A stretch of 64,000 nt of DNA from JANQEU01 sp965601455 (GTDB taxonomy: Bacteria > Bacteroidota > Bacteroidia > Cytophagales > Cyclobacteriaceae), in the NCBI GenBank assembly GCA_965601455.1, contig OZ271831.1, forward strand, positions 1,364,001 to 1,428,000, given 5' to 3'. The position numbers and the translations under genes are program-made. The notes beneath the pieces were generated by a model, which had not been told where the DNA came from, ran no database searches, and saw nothing but the letters and a program-made list of their open reading frames with translations. Of this stretch, positions 41,808-51,425 are shown piece after piece. Positions within the stretch are counted from its first letter, which is position 1. The number at the start of each line of letters is the position of its first letter.

Positions 41808-43827
41808 ATAACTCCCATATTATCTGAAACCGCAAGTCTGAACGTCTGTTGCCCGGTATTTCGTCATTACCGGAGCCAATACTTTCCTGATTGAAATACT
41901 GAAACAAGCCATATCTTATCCAACAATCAATTTTTCGATCTACTGGCAGTTTTGTCATCACATAAACACGGATACCTTCCCCGGAGTAGGCGGGAATGGA
42001 AAATGAATACAGGAGATTGTTTTCATATTGATACTGCCTATTTTCAAAATTGTCAGTGCCGAAAATTGCAAATCGACTATGAATTTTTGCCTTTCTAAAA
42101 CTGAGGTTAATGTCCTGGGACATCGATAAGCCCCGAGTGCGTTCAGATAGGATCTGATACTGACTTGACTGCAACCTGGTCTTCATGGTCAGACTTTCAT
42201 TGACTTTATATAAAGCCTGTATCATAAAGGCCCGCTTCTTCCCTTCAACCAGGTAATCAGTTTTCAATGAGTCAAATGAATAGGATCTTTCTTTCTTTTC
42301 ATTCCGAAACTGCAACAGTATTGAAGTATGCCGATTTATGGAATACTTATATCGTGCCATGTACTCATCCCCTTCCGATGGTTGATGAACGGAGAAACGA
42401 AGCCAGGGAAAAGCAAAAATGTCATAATATGCTGCTATTTCATGCTTCTTAGATGGCTTCCATTTTAATCCCCAATAGAATCCCCTCTCATTGATTGTTC
42501 GGGAGCTTTCTCCAAAACCAGAAGCCTGGAAAGAGTGGAACCCCATATCATAGTTTCGGAAAAGTAAAGAAACATCAAGGTTATGGGTTATAGGACTAAT
42601 CCAACTAACAACATGAGCGGGACTACCGTTGCCGGAAATGGCCGATTCCCCACTTATTGTAATATTTTCAATTAGAAAACGGTAGTATCCTGAGATTACC
42701 AGATTAGTAGATCCATTAAACTCATGAATGTTATACGGTTCAACTCTTCGGCTAATTGGATGATTAAATGAGGTATAAAGGAAGTTTATACCTGTCAAAA
42801 GATTTCTGCGATGAGCTCTGCTGATGTTTAAAGCAACGTCATACTGTGTGGCCTTCTTTCTGGTTTCAATTTCTGAATCGGTTCTGTGGTATCCGGAAGT
42901 TGGAAGTGAAGTAATGATTTTATCAGAATTATCCTCAGTTGAAATACGACCATCAATTTTTAATCTACTTACCCCTGTAGAAATGGTGAGTTTCTTGCTT
43001 TGAATAGTTGTACTGGCTCCTCGAAAGAAACCGTGCTCAATTGCCGAAGAATAGGGTCTAATTCCCGTGTTGCTCCTTACTGTCGATACAATTGGATCAC
43101 TCCCTTTACCTAGATTAAATCCATTTCCAAAAACTAATCCTTGTCCAAAATTCCAGTTGTAGTCGCCTACTACGACACTCTTAAATGGACCAATTTGATT
43201 AAACATGACATGAGCTGTCTGAAAATCAAAACCTTGCTGTTGTCTATTAAACTCAAACCTCTCCCCAGCATCTTTTTCACCGATCCAACCAATACTATAG
43301 TCACCTGTTCGCCTCCAGATTAGTCTATGGTAAGTACTTCTCGGGTTTCCGGAGTAACTCTCAGATCGATAACCATTGGCCCTTTCCACGGGAGAAATCA
43401 ACCGAACGATCCATTTTCTTTCGGCGGGTTCCAATATCCTTTTAAGCAGCGGATCATTCGTCACTCTCTCTCGAACTGTCACAAAATGCTTGATAAAATG
43501 AATAGTCTCAAGATCAATACCCGGGACCAATTGGAGTTCATATATGCTGATTAGTGCGCCATGTTTATTCTGATAGCTTACTAGATTGCCAGCTATTGAA
43601 GGAGTCATTCCCGGCACCAGAAGTAACTCATCGTAGGTCGCTTTGTTAAGATTGATGGGATTTGTCACATAGGATATCAAGATTTCTATGGCGCTTTCAT
43701 AATCTTGATTTTCTTCCAGTAGACCAATATACGTTTCCAGTAGCGTCGGCCAATCTAATTCCTGTGAATAGCAAGTGCACCGAAGACAGATACTTATACC
43801 CACCACAATGCAGCTACGGAAGAACAT
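41806..43827 (-). CDS. Outer membrane beta-barrel protein with N-terminal helix-hairpin-helix domain
   Basis: About 673 residues from the ATG at 43827, with a signal peptide (MFFRSCIVVGISICLRCTCYS). Residues about 50-120 contain two helix-hairpin-helix motifs: INLNKATYDELLLVPGMTPSIAGNLVSY and ISIYELQLVPGIDLETI. The rest is a run of amphipathic strands ending LRFQIIWEL, fitting a beta-barrel. This combination recurs in Bacteroidota as a ComEA-like family of unknown role; DNA binding at the surface is possible but untested. An upstream ATG at 43857 is less likely. The 5' end overlaps the preceding gene's 3' end by 14 bp. Confidence 0.78.
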   Translation of the reverse strand: MFFRSCIVVGISICLRCTCYSQELDWPTLLETYIGLLEENQDYESAIEILISYVTNPINLNKATYDELLLVPGMTPSIAGNLVSYQNKHGALISIYELQLVPGIDLETIHFIKHFVTVRERVTNDPLLKRILEPAERKWIVRLISPVERANGYRSESYSGNPRSTYHRLIWRRTGDYSIGWIGEKDAGERFEFNRQQQGFDFQTAHVMFNQIGPFKSVVVGDYNWNFGQGLVFGNGFNLGKGSDPIVSTVRSNTGIRPYSSAIEHGFFRGASTTIQSKKLTISTGVSRLKIDGRISTEDNSDKIITSLPTSGYHRTDSEIETRKKATQYDVALNISRAHRRNLLTGINFLYTSFNHPISRRVEPYNIHEFNGSTNLVISGYYRFLIENITISGESAISGNGSPAHVVSWISPITHNLDVSLLFRNYDMGFHSFQASGFGESSRTINERGFYWGLKWKPSKKHEIAAYYDIFAFPWLRFSVHQPSEGDEYMARYKYSINRHTSILLQFRNEKKERSYSFDSLKTDYLVEGKKRAFMIQALYKVNESLTMKTRLQSSQYQILSERTRGLSMSQDINLSFRKAKIHSRFAIFGTDNFENRQYQYENNLLYSFSIPAYSGEGIRVYVMTKLPVDRKIDCWIRYGLFQYFNQESIGSGNDEIPGNRRSDLRFQIIWEL

Positions 43828-44623
43828 AACTAAGAGAGAACTCGTGGGAATTACCAATATGATTATGTCCTACGAATGCGTAATCAACAGTCAATTGAAA
43901 TTTCTGAACTCCAAACCCAAAGGTGTATGTTCGTTGGATTGGAGATATACCTGTGCGTATACTTGTCCAGTCCAGAATCTGATATTCGATTCCAGCGATT
44001 ATCCTACGACGGATTCCCAAAGTTTCCTGTAATTCGGTAATCATACTTAATGATTGATGGGGTTTATAACAAGCACCCATCTTCATTGTCACAGGAATTA
44101 TCCAGTCTGAATTAACCTTGGCGAGATTGACATTGAATATTTGGGCACTTATTAGCAGTTTAGGCAGTATATCTATAACCCCTCCTAACTCCAGAGCAAT
44201 GATTCTTCTGCTACCGATTCCTTCAAAATGGTATTGAATTACATTGGCACCCAGACCCATACTGACAAAGTCAATGGTGTTACCAATTGCAAGAGCAACC
44301 CGCTGTCGATTAAATAGAGGATCACCATATCGATAAAAACCAACGCCCATGTTGAATCTTGGTAAACGATGTACATACGAGAAACCGATAGTGCTTAATT
44401 CAATAAATGGATAACGATGACGGTAGGAAATACCAATTGAATGATGCTCCAAGGACCCCACTGTACCAACGTTGTTGAAGACACTCCATACATCGACTAA
44501 AGTAGAGGAAGCTCCAACTAAGGCCGAACTTCGAGCACCTAATGCAACATTTTCATCCTGGGCTAAAACTCTTAGTGAAAGTGACACAAGTATCATCCAT
44601 GGTAAATAACGGAACATGGTCAA
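43814..44623 (-). CDS. PorV/PorQ-like outer membrane barrel protein
   Basis: 269 residues with a signal peptide (WMILVSLSLRVLAQ). The N-terminus after cleavage, ALGARSSALVGASSTLVDVWSVFNNVGTVGS, is the typical plug-like start of PorV/PorQ and UPF0164 barrels. Regular strands follow, ending FSLSYVLP. PorV shuttles T9SS cargo and PorQ belongs to the attachment complex; this shorter protein cannot be assigned to either. It is transcribed ahead of the HhH-barrel gene with a small overlap, so the two are probably made together. Confidence 0.75.
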   Translation of the reverse strand: MTMFRYLPWMILVSLSLRVLAQDENVALGARSSALVGASSTLVDVWSVFNNVGTVGSLEHHSIGISYRHRYPFIELSTIGFSYVHRLPRFNMGVGFYRYGDPLFNRQRVALAIGNTIDFVSMGLGANVIQYHFEGIGSRRIIALELGGVIDILPKLLISAQIFNVNLAKVNSDWIIPVTMKMGACYKPHQSLSMITELQETLGIRRRIIAGIEYQILDWTSIRTGISPIQRTYTFGFGVQKFQLTVDYAFVGHNHIGNSHEFSLSYVLP

Positions 44624-44651
44624 AGTATGCTACGTAATTAAACATTACCAA

Positions 44652-44659
44652 TACCTTTG
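44652..44659 (+). promoter_or_regulatory. Candidate -7 element for the MORN-repeat gene
   Basis: TACCTTTG, an exact TAnnTTTG match, ends 8 nt before the ATG at 44668. If used, the transcript would start at or within a few bases of the start codon. No TTG is seen at 19-20 nt upstream. Confidence 0.4.
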
Positions 44660-44667
44660 TTCTGAAT

Positions 44668-45288
44668 ATGTATTTGAAAACACCTATTTCTCTAGTAATC
44701 CTTTTGTTATCCTTTTTTTCTTCGGCTCAAGACACGACGTATTACGAGAATAAAACCATTCGTTCCGTAGGAGAGGTAACAAACGGATTACGGGACGGCG
44801 AATGGTTTTACTATTATCCATCAGGAAAGATAAGTGCGTTGCTTAACTATTCTCAGGGGCAACTGGATGGAAAGCAAGAGTACTTTTATCCAACTGATAG
44901 TATTCAATCAATCGAGAATTATGAGTCCGGATTACCTGAAGGTTCCTCTATATACTTTTTTGATAATGGTAATATTGAAAAGAATGGAGTGTTTTCTGCC
45001 GGTTTGTATGAAGGCGAATGGAGTTTCTTCTACGATAATGGACAAGTAAAGAGGGTGGGGAATTATCAGGAAGGACTACCACATGGGGAATGGACATTCT
45101 ATCACGAATCCGGTATCCTATGGCAGAAAGGTAATTTTGATAATGGGTTGGAATCTGGAAATTGGGAGTTTTACGATGAAGATGGACGACTCACGTACAC
45201 TGGCCAGTATTTTGAAGGAAAGGAGACTGGTACCTGGTATAGGTACACTAAAAAAGGGGCAAAGAAAACCTGGAAAGAGTTTAATTGA
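44668..45288 (+). CDS. Secreted MORN-repeat protein (YwqK-like)
   Basis: 206 residues with a signal peptide (TPISLVILLLSFFSSAQ). About seven MORN-type repeats of roughly 23 residues follow, with the pattern G....G.W.fy...G.., for example GEVTNGLRDGEWFYYYPSGK and GNYQEGLPHGEWTFYHESG. In Bacteroidota such YwqK-like proteins are often labelled antitoxins, but nothing here supports a toxin partner. A periplasmic or surface scaffold role is more likely. Convergent with the BamA-like gene, which begins at the next base. Confidence 0.88.
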   Translation: MYLKTPISLVILLLSFFSSAQDTTYYENKTIRSVGEVTNGLRDGEWFYYYPSGKISALLNYSQGQLDGKQEYFYPTDSIQSIENYESGLPEGSSIYFFDNGNIEKNGVFSAGLYEGEWSFFYDNGQVKRVGNYQEGLPHGEWTFYHESGILWQKGNFDNGLESGNWEFYDEDGRLTYTGQYFEGKETGTWYRYTKKGAKKTWKEFN

Positions 45289-46716
45289 TTACATGTCGGC
45301 TTTGACGTTCAAGGCGAAATTTAACTCGTTAGCGGAATTATAGGAATATTCGAATCGTATAACGAGATCATACATCGTCAACATGTCGATTCCAACACCG
45401 GCACTGTAGATAAAGGTGTCAGATAGTCTATCTGAAAGTTCGTAACGAGGGTAGTTCTCAACATATCCCCAATCGAAAAATAGTTTAGCATACATCGCTA
45501 ATTTCGCATTGTCGAACTGATCAATTGGGATGATATTGGAAATGTCCTGCTCTGTACTAAAAAGTTCTTTTCGAAAAGAATTCTTTTGCAGCACATACCT
45601 GGGTCCTTCGACTACGACAAGCTCGAACCCGCGCATAAAGATGTCTTCATATCCAATACCGCGATAATTGAAGTAAGGTTGATTTCTAGGAAACGAAGCA
45701 TGTGCAACCATTCCATTTGCGAGGAAGAACCCTCTGCCAAGTTCCTGGTATTTTGATACAATGGCTTGTAAACTAAAAATGTTGAGGTCGCCAAATATCC
45801 CTAGTCCATTTTGCTGCACCATGGCATTGAGATAGTATCCTTGAGTTGGAAAATTCCGGTTATTCCTTAAGTCCAGTATGTATTGATATTTGAGTCTTAG
45901 CGCTTTTTGGTTTTTTCTTCCATTACCCAGGTAGTTGGGATTTATTTGCACAACCGTATCCGCAATATTTGTCGTTTTAAAACCGATTGCAGCGTAATGT
46001 GTAGAGTAGAAGGAAGGTCGGTAGGTGTGAGTGACCTGCGTATTGAAAGCAATCCGGTTAATTGATTGGGATTTTAGCAACGTAGGTATATGGTCATCTG
46101 TTTGGTAGGCAATATCCTCCTGTTCGGTGTAAGCAAAATCAAAGATTAGCCCATTTCGTTGTGCCTTGTCAATGTAAGGGATAACATAACTCAACAAATG
46201 CATTTGGCGAATGACCTGTCCCTGATCAAATCCCAATTGGCTTAAGAAACGTATTTGCTCGTTTCGTCCCCGGAAATTATACTGATCCAGTTTTCCTCCA
46301 ACATTTAATCGACTCGTTCCACCTGAACGATTGACTAACCAATCCATGAAATTTCTATCCTCAATTCGAAAAATGGGTGAAGGATAAAAGTACCAACGCT
46401 CATCGACACGGACCATTAAGTCGGCGAGGTTGTCTTCTTTATTTAGTACCTGGATATCAACTTCATTAAAAAGGTTGGTGTTGTACACACGGATCTTGGC
46501 ATCCGCCACCAATTGATCAATTTCAGATACAGAATATGATCCGCCGGATTCAATACTTATTTCACGTAGAATTATACGGGAGTTGGTCTTCCGATTGCCA
46601 ATGACGTAAATCGTATCGATAAGAACTTCATCCGTACTGTCTGTTTGTGGGGCTGAAACAAGTGGAGAACAGAAAAGATAAAAAAGTATAATCGAGAGAA
46701 GTCTCAATTTCATCAT
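45289..46716 (-). CDS. BamA/TamA-superfamily outer membrane protein with a single POTRA-like domain
   Basis: 475 residues with a signal peptide (LRLLSIILFYLFCSPLVSA). One POTRA-like domain at about 32-105 (VLIDTIYVIGNRKTNSRIILREISIESG, then VYNTNLFNEVDIQVL) is followed by a barrel of the surface-antigen (Omp85) class. The barrel includes the region LDLRNNRNFPTQGYYLNAM. The last strand ends LNFALNVKADM. True BamA has five POTRA domains and about 800 residues, so this is a shorter paralogue whose substrate is unknown. Confidence 0.85.
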   Translation of the reverse strand: MMKLRLLSIILFYLFCSPLVSAPQTDSTDEVLIDTIYVIGNRKTNSRIILREISIESGGSYSVSEIDQLVADAKIRVYNTNLFNEVDIQVLNKEDNLADLMVRVDERWYFYPSPIFRIEDRNFMDWLVNRSGGTSRLNVGGKLDQYNFRGRNEQIRFLSQLGFDQGQVIRQMHLLSYVIPYIDKAQRNGLIFDFAYTEQEDIAYQTDDHIPTLLKSQSINRIAFNTQVTHTYRPSFYSTHYAAIGFKTTNIADTVVQINPNYLGNGRKNQKALRLKYQYILDLRNNRNFPTQGYYLNAMVQQNGLGIFGDLNIFSLQAIVSKYQELGRGFFLANGMVAHASFPRNQPYFNYRGIGYEDIFMRGFELVVVEGPRYVLQKNSFRKELFSTEQDISNIIPIDQFDNAKLAMYAKLFFDWGYVENYPRYELSDRLSDTFIYSAGVGIDMLTMYDLVIRFEYSYNSANELNFALNVKADM

Positions 46717-46781
46717 TTAAACACTGGTAGGAACACAAATGGGTGTGCCTTTATTTCCAAACGCAAACTGAATGAATTTTA

Positions 46782-46812
46782 TTGGTTAGGCCAAGAGGGA
46801 ACTGTAGTTTTG
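46782..46812 (+). promoter_or_regulatory. Promoter of yidD
   Basis: TTG at 46782-46784, a 20-nt spacer, TAGTTTTG at 46805-46812. The start codon at 46819 lies only 7 nt after the -7 box, so the transcript may be leaderless or nearly so. Confidence 0.55.
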
Positions 46813-46818
46813 TGTTAA

Positions 46819-47040
46819 ATGAAGTTATGGATAAGGAAGATTGCTATAATCCCAGTGCTTATTTACCAATATAGCATCTCACCACTTTTTCCTAGTAGTT
46901 GTAGATACACACCCACCTGCTCAAATTATGCCAAGGAGGCAATTTTGAAACATGGAGTTATCAAGGGAGGATGGTTAGCTATAAAACGTATTTCCTCCTG
47001 TCACCCGTGGGGGGGACATGGTCATGATCCAGTACCATGA
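46819..47040 (+). CDS. yidD: Membrane protein insertion efficiency factor YidD
   Basis: 73 residues with the whole family signature: YQYSISPLFPSSCRYTPTCSNYAKEAI (17-43), GGWLAIKRISSCHPWGGHGHDPVP (50-73) and the three conserved cysteines. It is a small inner-membrane-associated protein that assists YidC-dependent insertion. It is usually found with rnpA and yidC; here it stands alone, which is common in Bacteroidota. Confidence 0.96.
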   Translation: MKLWIRKIAIIPVLIYQYSISPLFPSSCRYTPTCSNYAKEAILKHGVIKGGWLAIKRISSCHPWGGHGHDPVP

Positions 47041-47100
47041 GTCAGTTTTCATGTGTTCTAATGATTCCCATCCCTTGTTGGTCGTTAGGGCTAGCGCTTT

Positions 47101-47583
47101 CTATTGATGGTTCCAGGAGTTAAAATACTTTCGAAAAAATATCATCTGACCCAGATGGTGCGAATTGTGGTCGATAATAATTAGCACTTCTCTTAGAAGA
47201 GTATACTTGGGATTTTTAGTGAAGGCTTTAAAAAGATCATCCTCTTTCAGTCTTTCCTGTAACCATTGAGTACCCTTTTTGAATTCTTTCAGTGCATGAG
47301 TCCATTGCTCTTCATTGGCATTCTCTTTGGATGAAGGCCAATATTCGTCTGGCCATGCAGGAGCTCTATAATCCGGATCAGTAAGAAAATTGATGATATC
47401 TTCCTGCGTAATTCGTAGGTGTTCCAGTAGTTCCCAGGGAGAGTACGATATCCCCGGAATTCGGTCGTTGATGTTCTTTAATGGAAAATCGTCCATTACA
47501 TCATCCACATTAACGTGCGCTAGTCTTTCCGTAAGAAAGAGGGATAATTGTTTCCTTAATTCATGGTCGTTAGGTTCACTCAT
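47101..47583 (-). CDS. DinB family protein
   Basis: 160 residues, four-helix DinB/YfiT-like fold. The metal-binding histidines are H66 in WELLEHLRITQ and the C-terminal pair in IIIDHNSHHLGQMIFFR (about 137-153). The family includes thiol-dependent metalloenzymes; the reaction here is unknown. Its ATG overlaps the nadE stop by 4 nt, so it is the last gene of the acpP-fabF-rnc-nadE run. Confidence 0.88.
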   Translation of the reverse strand: MSEPNDHELRKQLSLFLTERLAHVNVDDVMDDFPLKNINDRIPGISYSPWELLEHLRITQEDIINFLTDPDYRAPAWPDEYWPSSKENANEEQWTHALKEFKKGTQWLQERLKEDDLFKAFTKNPKYTLLREVLIIIDHNSHHLGQMIFFRKYFNSWNHQ

Positions 47584-49415
47584 AAGTCAATATTTTCCAG
47601 CTCTGATTTAAATCCTGCAGAAAGAATTGGAAACCGACACCATGTTCTTGGATCGACATTGAAATCGTCCAGGTGGAAGGCAGGGGCCAATCTTTCACGT
47701 TTCCATTGATTCCTTGACCACAATTGAAAAAATTTCTTAATCCAATCCTTTAGTTCTTCCGGGTCATAAGAATCCACCATATTCTGAAAAACGAAGCGAG
47801 GAGACTTCTTTTCTTTAATCGCTAGCCTCTCAATTTGAGCCATAACCGAGTAGGGCATCAGGTCATCCTCATCCGTTTGGACTTTTTCCAGTGGGCGTAA
47901 TTCGGCGGTTGGATTTAAGCGGTTAACTTCTTTCAGTCCTAGGTGGCCAAGTTCTGTTTCGGCATATTTTAACCAATCGAGTAGGAAAACCTTCGGTACT
48001 GCCGCAATTGGTGAAATACTGCCGCTACTATCACCATCCATAGTGGTGTATCCTACATCTCCTTCACTTCTATTGGGTGTACTAAGAAGTAAAGCTCTGT
48101 TTAGGTTGGCGATCATCCAGATGATAGGTGATCGCGCCCTGGCCTGAATGTTCTGCAACGTCAAATCGTGATCATCCCAATTGAGATCATATCCAAGGGC
48201 GTTTTCAATTTTCTTCGTGTAACTATCTACCTGCTCATCGATTTCCCATTTGAGATAGGTAGCTCCAATAGACTCAGCAAGAACTCTCGCGGAGGATTCG
48301 GTTTCACTACTTGAATTTTTAGTCCCCTGGTAGGCTACTGTGAGTAAGGCACCTACAATTTCTGACTGCCTTTCAAAATTACCTTCAAGGCCTATTTTTT
48401 TTAGAAAGGCTTTTTGTCCCAATTCTTCACATCCCAGCTCGACCATCCGAGCAACCATGATGGCAATAGTACTGGAATCGGCTCCTCCACTTAGGGAAAG
48501 TACAAAACCATTGCTATGGCTTTTACGACAGTAATCAAATAAAGCGAGTGGAAGAGCGTTGGCGAATTCCTCAAAAGCATCAACTGGATCTTTCCGAATG
48601 TCTTTTTCATGTTCACTGGTGTCGAAATCCACAGTAAGAAAAAGAGTATTTACCTCTTTAAAGGAAAACCGTCTATTGTGTCCAATAAGCTTTCCTTTTT
48701 GGGCGATCAGAATATCTCCATCGTATATCATCCTACCGGCCTCATTACCTAAAAGGTTAGTGTATAAGTAGGTACAGTCAAATTCTCCTGAACTATTAAC
48801 AACGATATCTTCCCGTATTTTCTCTTTATCGAATGCAAAGTGACTTGCACTTGGATTAAGGATTAGCTCGATACCGTCATCTTTCAAGTTGCATGCAGGT
48901 CTATCAGCTTGCCAGGCATCTTCGCATATTTCAAAACCTACCTTTACGTCTTTGTATTCAATATGGATGGCTCCGAGAGGAACTGTTTTATTATTATAAG
49001 GAAATTCGACTACTTTATGATAGGGCCAGGAACTGAACCATCGTGGTTCATAATGTACACCTTCATTAGCCAGATTGTGTTTGGCATAAAAGCCGACCAA
49101 TTCCTGATCTCTCAAAACCGCAATAGCGTTGTAGGTCTTTTCTTCCCACCTTATGGGTAAACCGACAATCACGAGAATGTCCTTTGTGAATGTAATAATT
49201 TGATCCAGTAAAGACAGAGCTGTTTCTGGAATCCAGTCGCTTAGAAACCAATCTTCACAACCATAACCGGTAATACACAACTCGGGCAGGCATAGAATGT
49301 CAACCTTTTCATTTCGTGCCTTCTGGATAGCCTCTTCTATGCGTTTGGTATTTCCCTCCCAGTCCATGGGAGTTTGATTGAGACACGCTCCTCCAATCTT
49401 TAGCTTTCTACTCAT
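47580..49415 (-). CDS. nadE: Glutamine-dependent NAD+ synthetase
   Basis: 611 residues in two domains. The N-terminal nitrilase-type glutaminase (1 to about 270) has E45 in LCLPELCITGYG, the lysine in FYAKHNLANEG and the cysteine in VGFEICEDAW. The synthetase domain has the PP-loop VLSLSGGADSSTIAI (about 304-318), TPNRSEGDVGYTTMDGDSSG and a C-terminal WKRERLAPAFH. It amidates nicotinic acid adenine dinucleotide to NAD+. Overlaps rnc and DinB by 4 nt each. Confidence 0.96.
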   Translation of the reverse strand: MSRKLKIGGACLNQTPMDWEGNTKRIEEAIQKARNEKVDILCLPELCITGYGCEDWFLSDWIPETALSLLDQIITFTKDILVIVGLPIRWEEKTYNAIAVLRDQELVGFYAKHNLANEGVHYEPRWFSSWPYHKVVEFPYNNKTVPLGAIHIEYKDVKVGFEICEDAWQADRPACNLKDDGIELILNPSASHFAFDKEKIREDIVVNSSGEFDCTYLYTNLLGNEAGRMIYDGDILIAQKGKLIGHNRRFSFKEVNTLFLTVDFDTSEHEKDIRKDPVDAFEEFANALPLALFDYCRKSHSNGFVLSLSGGADSSTIAIMVARMVELGCEELGQKAFLKKIGLEGNFERQSEIVGALLTVAYQGTKNSSSETESSARVLAESIGATYLKWEIDEQVDSYTKKIENALGYDLNWDDHDLTLQNIQARARSPIIWMIANLNRALLLSTPNRSEGDVGYTTMDGDSSGSISPIAAVPKVFLLDWLKYAETELGHLGLKEVNRLNPTAELRPLEKVQTDEDDLMPYSVMAQIERLAIKEKKSPRFVFQNMVDSYDPEELKDWIKKFFQLWSRNQWKRERLAPAFHLDDFNVDPRTWCRFPILSAGFKSELENIDL

Positions 49416-50158
49416 GGCATGTTCAGGTCAAGCTTCTCCATTGTTCTTCTTGCAGCATCTTGTTCTGCTTTCTTCTTACTTAACCCAAAACCTTTCTCAA
49501 AGGATTCATTGTCTATGATAACTTTCGCTGTGAACTGTTTGTTATTATGTTCTTCACTCTCTTCTACCTCAAAAGAGAGCTCCTTGTTCTCTTTTTGCGC
49601 CCATTCGATGATTTTGCTTTTGAAATTAGAGATGGTGTTGACCAGCAATTCAACATCATAATGAGGCATGAGTAACTTCCTAATCACAAATTTCTTACAT
49701 GTGAAATAACCTTTATCCAAATAAATTGCTCCAATTAGAGCCTCTAGCGAATCACCGTATATTGACTTTGGTGAAGCCGATCTTGAGGAGCGCTGGAATT
49801 CGATTAAGTCTTTGAGGCCAATCTTCCTGGAAACTCCATTCAGTGCTTCTCGATTCACAATTTTTGAGCGTATTTCGGTGAGGAAACCTTCTTCCTTGAA
49901 AGGAAATTTGGTAAACAGCCATTCGGCAACAATCATTCCCAATATGGCATCTCCAAGATATTCAAGTCGTTCATTCGATTCACGAATGCCCTTATTATTG
50001 ACCGGTGCAGAGCTGCTGTGACGCATGGCCAACTGATATAGGGAAATGTTTAACGGATTGAATCCGATAACTGATCTAAAAGCTTTTCTTAAGGCACGCT
50101 CCTCTGGTCTATAAAGGAAAGGAAATAAGGATCTGACTGCTCGTAAGAAGCTAGTCAC
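49412..50158 (-). CDS. rnc: Ribonuclease III
   Basis: 248 residues. Double-strand RNA endonuclease. The catalytic signature NERLEYLGDAILGMIVAEWL is at about 63-82, the second acidic patch is SLEALIGAIYLDKGY, and the C-terminal dsRNA-binding domain (about 170-245) ends GLSKKKAEQDAARRTMEKL. The gene order acpP-fabF-rnc is widely conserved. It shares its first base with the fabF stop and overlaps nadE by 4 nt. Confidence 0.97.
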   Translation of the reverse strand: MTSFLRAVRSLFPFLYRPEERALRKAFRSVIGFNPLNISLYQLAMRHSSSAPVNNKGIRESNERLEYLGDAILGMIVAEWLFTKFPFKEEGFLTEIRSKIVNREALNGVSRKIGLKDLIEFQRSSRSASPKSIYGDSLEALIGAIYLDKGYFTCKKFVIRKLLMPHYDVELLVNTISNFKSKIIEWAQKENKELSFEVEESEEHNNKQFTAKVIIDNESFEKGFGLSKKKAEQDAARRTMEKLDLNMP

Positions 50159-51411
50159 TAGCCCTTGTATTTACCAAAGATTATTGATGTGTTATGACCT
50201 CCAAAACCAAATGTATTACTCATTGCCACCTCAACATCTCGCTTTTCGGCCTTATGAAAAGTGAGATTAAGCTTAGGGTCGATTTCAGGATCGTCAGTAA
50301 AGTGGTTTATAGTAGGTGGTACCACTCCCTTAACGATTGACATGAGGCAGGCCACAGCTTCAACCGCTCCTGCGGCTCCTAGTAAATGACCTGTCATTGA
50401 TTTTGTTGAACTGATATTCAGGTTGTACGCATGGTCGCCAAAGACCGATTGGATGGCTTTTAATTCGCCGGAATCACCTAATGGTGTGGAAGTTCCATGT
50501 GTGTTAACGTAGTGTACCTCTTCCGGTTTGATATTTGCGTCCTTCAGGGCTTCTTTCATCACCTTCATGATACCTAGTCCCTCCGGGTGAGGCGCAGTAA
50601 TATGGTAGGCATCCGCAGACATACCACCGCCAAGTACTTCAGCATAAATAGTCGCACCTCTGGATTTCGCATGCTCTAATTCTTCCAAGAAAAGGGCTCC
50701 TGCACCTTCACCAAGCACAAAACCATCTCTTTCTTTATCATATGGTCTGCTGGCGGTCTCCGGAGAATCATTCCTTTCGGAAAGAGCTTTCATAGCATTG
50801 AACCCACCCATTGCTGATTCCACAACTCCAGCTTCGGAACCTCCCGTTAGCATCATATCCGCTTTACCGAGTCTGATGTAGGTAAGAGCATCATTGAGTG
50901 CATGATTTGAGGATGCACAAGCTGAAACGGTTGCAAAATTTGGACCTCTGAAACCGTATTTGATTGAAAGTAATCCTGGTGAAATATCCGCGATCATCTT
51001 AGGGATGAAGAACGGATTGAATCTTGGAGTTCCATCTCCGGAAGCGAAATTCGAGACTTCGTCGTGAAAGGTTCTCAAACCACCGATGCCAGATCCCCAG
51101 ATAACCCCAACTCGATCTTTATCAATGGAGTCAAGATCTATCTGGCTGTCTCGTATGGCTTCGTCTCCTACCACCATCGCGAATTGGGTATTCGGATCCA
51201 TTTTTCTGGCTTCCTTACGATCGAGATGGTCGTTTACATTGAAGTCTTTTACCTCACATGCAAACCGGGTTCTGAACTTCTCGGCGTCGTAGTGTGTAAT
51301 CGGTGCAGCACCACTGGTGCCTTTCTCAAGATTATTCCAGTACTCGTCTTTGGTATTTCCAATCGGGGTGATTGCACCGATTCCGGTTATCACAACACGC
51401 TTTAACTCCAT
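50158..51411 (-). CDS. fabF: Beta-ketoacyl-ACP synthase II
   Basis: 417 residues. Extends acyl-ACP with malonyl-ACP. The nucleophile C165 lies in FATVSACASSNHAL; the two histidines are in YVNTHGTSTPLGDSGE and KSMTGHLLGAAGAVE. The C-terminal NTFGFGGHNTSIIF is also typical. It lies 14 nt after acpP, which carries its substrate. Confidence 0.97.
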   Translation of the reverse strand: MELKRVVITGIGAITPIGNTKDEYWNNLEKGTSGAAPITHYDAEKFRTRFACEVKDFNVNDHLDRKEARKMDPNTQFAMVVGDEAIRDSQIDLDSIDKDRVGVIWGSGIGGLRTFHDEVSNFASGDGTPRFNPFFIPKMIADISPGLLSIKYGFRGPNFATVSACASSNHALNDALTYIRLGKADMMLTGGSEAGVVESAMGGFNAMKALSERNDSPETASRPYDKERDGFVLGEGAGALFLEELEHAKSRGATIYAEVLGGGMSADAYHITAPHPEGLGIMKVMKEALKDANIKPEEVHYVNTHGTSTPLGDSGELKAIQSVFGDHAYNLNISSTKSMTGHLLGAAGAVEAVACLMSIVKGVVPPTINHFTDDPEIDPKLNLTFHKAEKRDVEVAMSNTFGFGGHNTSIIFGKYKG

Positions 51412-51425
51412 AGATTGGGGTTAGA

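Noticed and set aside
44668..45288. YwqK-like MORN gene as an antitoxin
   Set aside because: It has a signal peptide and no small toxin-like gene beside it, so the common database label is not supported here.
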